In this document: piece after piece, positions 62,782-64,000 of the stretch | Layout of the letters: every line of letters starts with the position of its first letter | Numbering within the stretch: position 1 is the first letter of the stretch | DNA from: Velthaea sp965214335 | GTDB taxonomy: Bacteria; Vulcanimicrobiota; Vulcanimicrobiia; Vulcanimicrobiales; Vulcanimicrobiaceae | DNA: 64,000 nt | Assembly (NCBI GenBank): GCA_965214335.1 | Contig: CBDCBO010000008.1 | Location: forward strand, 186,001 to 250,000 | Direction: 5' to 3' | Made by a program: the position numbers and the translations under genes | The notes under the pieces: model-generated | Seen by the model: the letters and a program-made list of their open reading frames with translations, nothing else | Told to the model about the DNA's origin: nothing | The model's database searches: none

Positions 62782-64000
62782 CTACTTCCGAAGCCGATCT
62801 GCCGCATGTCTCGCTCAATCGCACGCAGTGGATTCGCCTCGCCATCGTCGGCTTGTTCGTCGTCTTCGCACTCGCCCGAGTCGTGCCCGACCTGGTGCGC
62901 ACGATCTACCCGCTCAATATCTTCGACTATGCCACCGACGGCGACGGCGTGGTCATCAGCCGGCTCACCAATGAGGCCCAAGCGCTGCCGACGGCTCCCG
63001 CGCAAGCGCCGGCAGCGGCGCCGAGCGCGACGCCCAAACCCACCCGCTCGGGTCGCTCGAAGCCGGTCGCGGCCGCATCGAAAACCGCGCCGAAAACCGA
63101 TACGTTGGCGCTCGGCGACCGGATTGTTATCGGTCGCATCAAGCCGTTCGACCGCAAACCCGGTCTCGCCGGCGTCGCCTTCACGTATGACAATCCCGAT
63201 CGGACGATACCGGTCGAGCGCGCGCACCACATCCGCGATTTCCATTTGCAGGGCCGGCCCGAGTCGGGAGCGAGCCGGTTCTTCGCGATCCTGCGCATCG
63301 CACTCTTCGCGCTCTCGGTCGGCCTCGGGGCGATCCTGTTTTTGATCAAACCCGGCATCGCCACCGGCGCCTTCTTCGTCTTCTGCCTGGGCGGAGATGC
63401 GCCGACCACGTATCTCGATCTGGTCACGCCCAACCCGTGGCGCCAAATTCCCGAGTGGCTCGGCAATATGTTGCATGGCGCGGCCCGCCCGGCGCTGTTC
63501 CTCTTCGCGCTGTGTTTGATCGACGGCGACACCGACGCACCGCGCGAACGCATTTTCGCCATGATCGCGGGCGTTCTGGCGGCTATCTTAGGGACCATCA
63601 ACGCTTACGGGGCGTGGCTTCTCACGTATGCCGCGCGACCGGCCGAACGCGTCGATCGCTTCACGATCGACGCATCCGATGCCGTCACGGCCTTGACGGC
63701 GATCACGTTCGTTGTCGCTTTCATGCGCGCACGCGGCGTCGAACGCCAGCGCATCGTTTGGATCGTCGCCGCGTTTCTGTTCGCCGCTGCGGCGCGCTTG
63801 GCATCGGACGCGCTGTTCCCGCGGCTCATTCCGTCGTGGCTCAACGGTATTTTACTTTCAACCACGATCGTGCCGATCGCCGGCGTTTGGATCGCCGTCA
63901 TTCGCCAGCGCTTCTTCAACGTCGACTTCGTCGTAAGCCGAGCAATCGTCTATGTGGCGCTCACGGCGGCCGCCTTCGGTACCATCACGGTCGTCGAAGA
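62778..64000 (+). CDS. Multi-pass membrane sensor protein with PDZ-like loop (cut by window edge)
   Basis: An ORF from GTG 62778, coupled to the acyl-CoA dehydrogenase by GTGA, open to the right edge (407 codons). After one helix (RLAIVGLFVVFALARVV) comes an extracytoplasmic part of about 120 residues with a PDZ-like phrase (LALGDRIVIGRI) and an Ala/Pro/Lys-rich insert. About seven more helices follow. The last complete segment, QRFFNVDFVVSRAIVYVAL, is like the end of the membrane region that precedes GAF, kinase or phosphatase domains in several sensor families. The output domain lies outside the window, so the function stays open. Confidence 0.7.
   Translation, partial: MTTSEADLPHVSLNRTQWIRLAIVGLFVVFALARVVPDLVRTIYPLNIFDYATDGDGVVISRLTNEAQALPTAPAQAPAAAPSATPKPTRSGRSKPVAAASKTAPKTDTLALGDRIVIGRIKPFDRKPGLAGVAFTYDNPDRTIPVERAHHIRDFHLQGRPESGASRFFAILRIALFALSVGLGAILFLIKPGIATGAFFVFCLGGDAPTTYLDLVTPNPWRQIPEWLGNMLHGAARPALFLFALCLIDGDTDAPRERIFAMIAGVLAAILGTINAYGAWLLTYAARPAERVDRFTIDASDAVTALTAITFVVAFMRARGVERQRIVWIVAAFLFAAAARLASDALFPRLIPSWLNGILLSTTIVPIAGVWIAVIRQRFFNVDFVVSRAIVYVALTAAAFGTITVVE

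Overview
The window is high-GC, gene-dense bacterial chromosome with short intergenic gaps; the longest is about 290 bp. No rRNA, tRNA, insertion sequence, prophage or CRISPR array is visible. The cell envelope looks diderm: there is a TonB-dependent receptor, a TolC-type outer-membrane protein with a MacA/MacB-like pump, and an HtrA protease. These sit with an LCP wall-polymer transferase, RNase J, a futalosine menaquinone operon and a RodZ-like protein. That mixture fits a deep-branching diderm such as Candidatus Eremiobacterota (WPS-2). This placement is an inference from gene content, not a phylogenetic test.

Left part (1-12.5 kb): a long minus-strand run rodZ-like / yajQ / rimO / LCP protein / polysaccharide deacetylase / small membrane protein / secA (cut by the window edge) covers envelope biogenesis, secretion and ribosome modification. 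mnmA diverges from it. A tight mqnE-mqnA-mqnC operon makes menaquinone by the futalosine route. A secreted protein of unknown function follows.

Middle part (12.8-44.5 kb): a two-gene operon encodes a large TonB-dependent receptor and a lipoprotein and ends in a clear terminator. Next come a lone DppC-type permease; a KaiC-like ATPase paired with a receiver/PP2C-phosphatase/anti-sigma-kinase-like protein; an EamA transporter; a short isocitrate-dehydrogenase-like enzyme; and ftsK, whose membrane and motor halves lie in different frames. A PAP2 phosphatase, an amidase with a small Tat-like exported partner, a TonB-C-like secreted protein and RNase J follow. A five-gene efflux operon (TolC, membrane fusion protein, two FtsX-type permeases, one ATPase) leads to htrA. 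A GGDEF-EAL protein and a sialidase-like secreted protein complete this part.

Right part (44.5-64 kb): iolC-iolD-iolA encode part of myo-inositol catabolism. dnaK-grpE-dnaJ follow a leader with stacked tetraloop hairpins, and this DnaJ has only half of the usual zinc-binding region. A signalling patch holds a sensorless histidine kinase, a single receiver, a DUF4177-like protein beside a 9-bp tandem repeat, and two paralogous LuxR-type regulators flanking an ABC exporter. An acetyl-CoA-synthetase-like enzyme and a divergent acyl-CoA dehydrogenase come next. The dehydrogenase is coupled to a membrane sensor protein cut by the right edge.

A recurrent local habit is 4-nt stop/start overlap (ATGA, GTGA and, unusually often, TTGA), which suggests translational coupling. 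The points most worth a second look are the split ftsK, the dnaK leader structure, the KaiC/phosphatase pair, the repeat after the DUF4177 stop codon, and the LuxR pair around the exporter.
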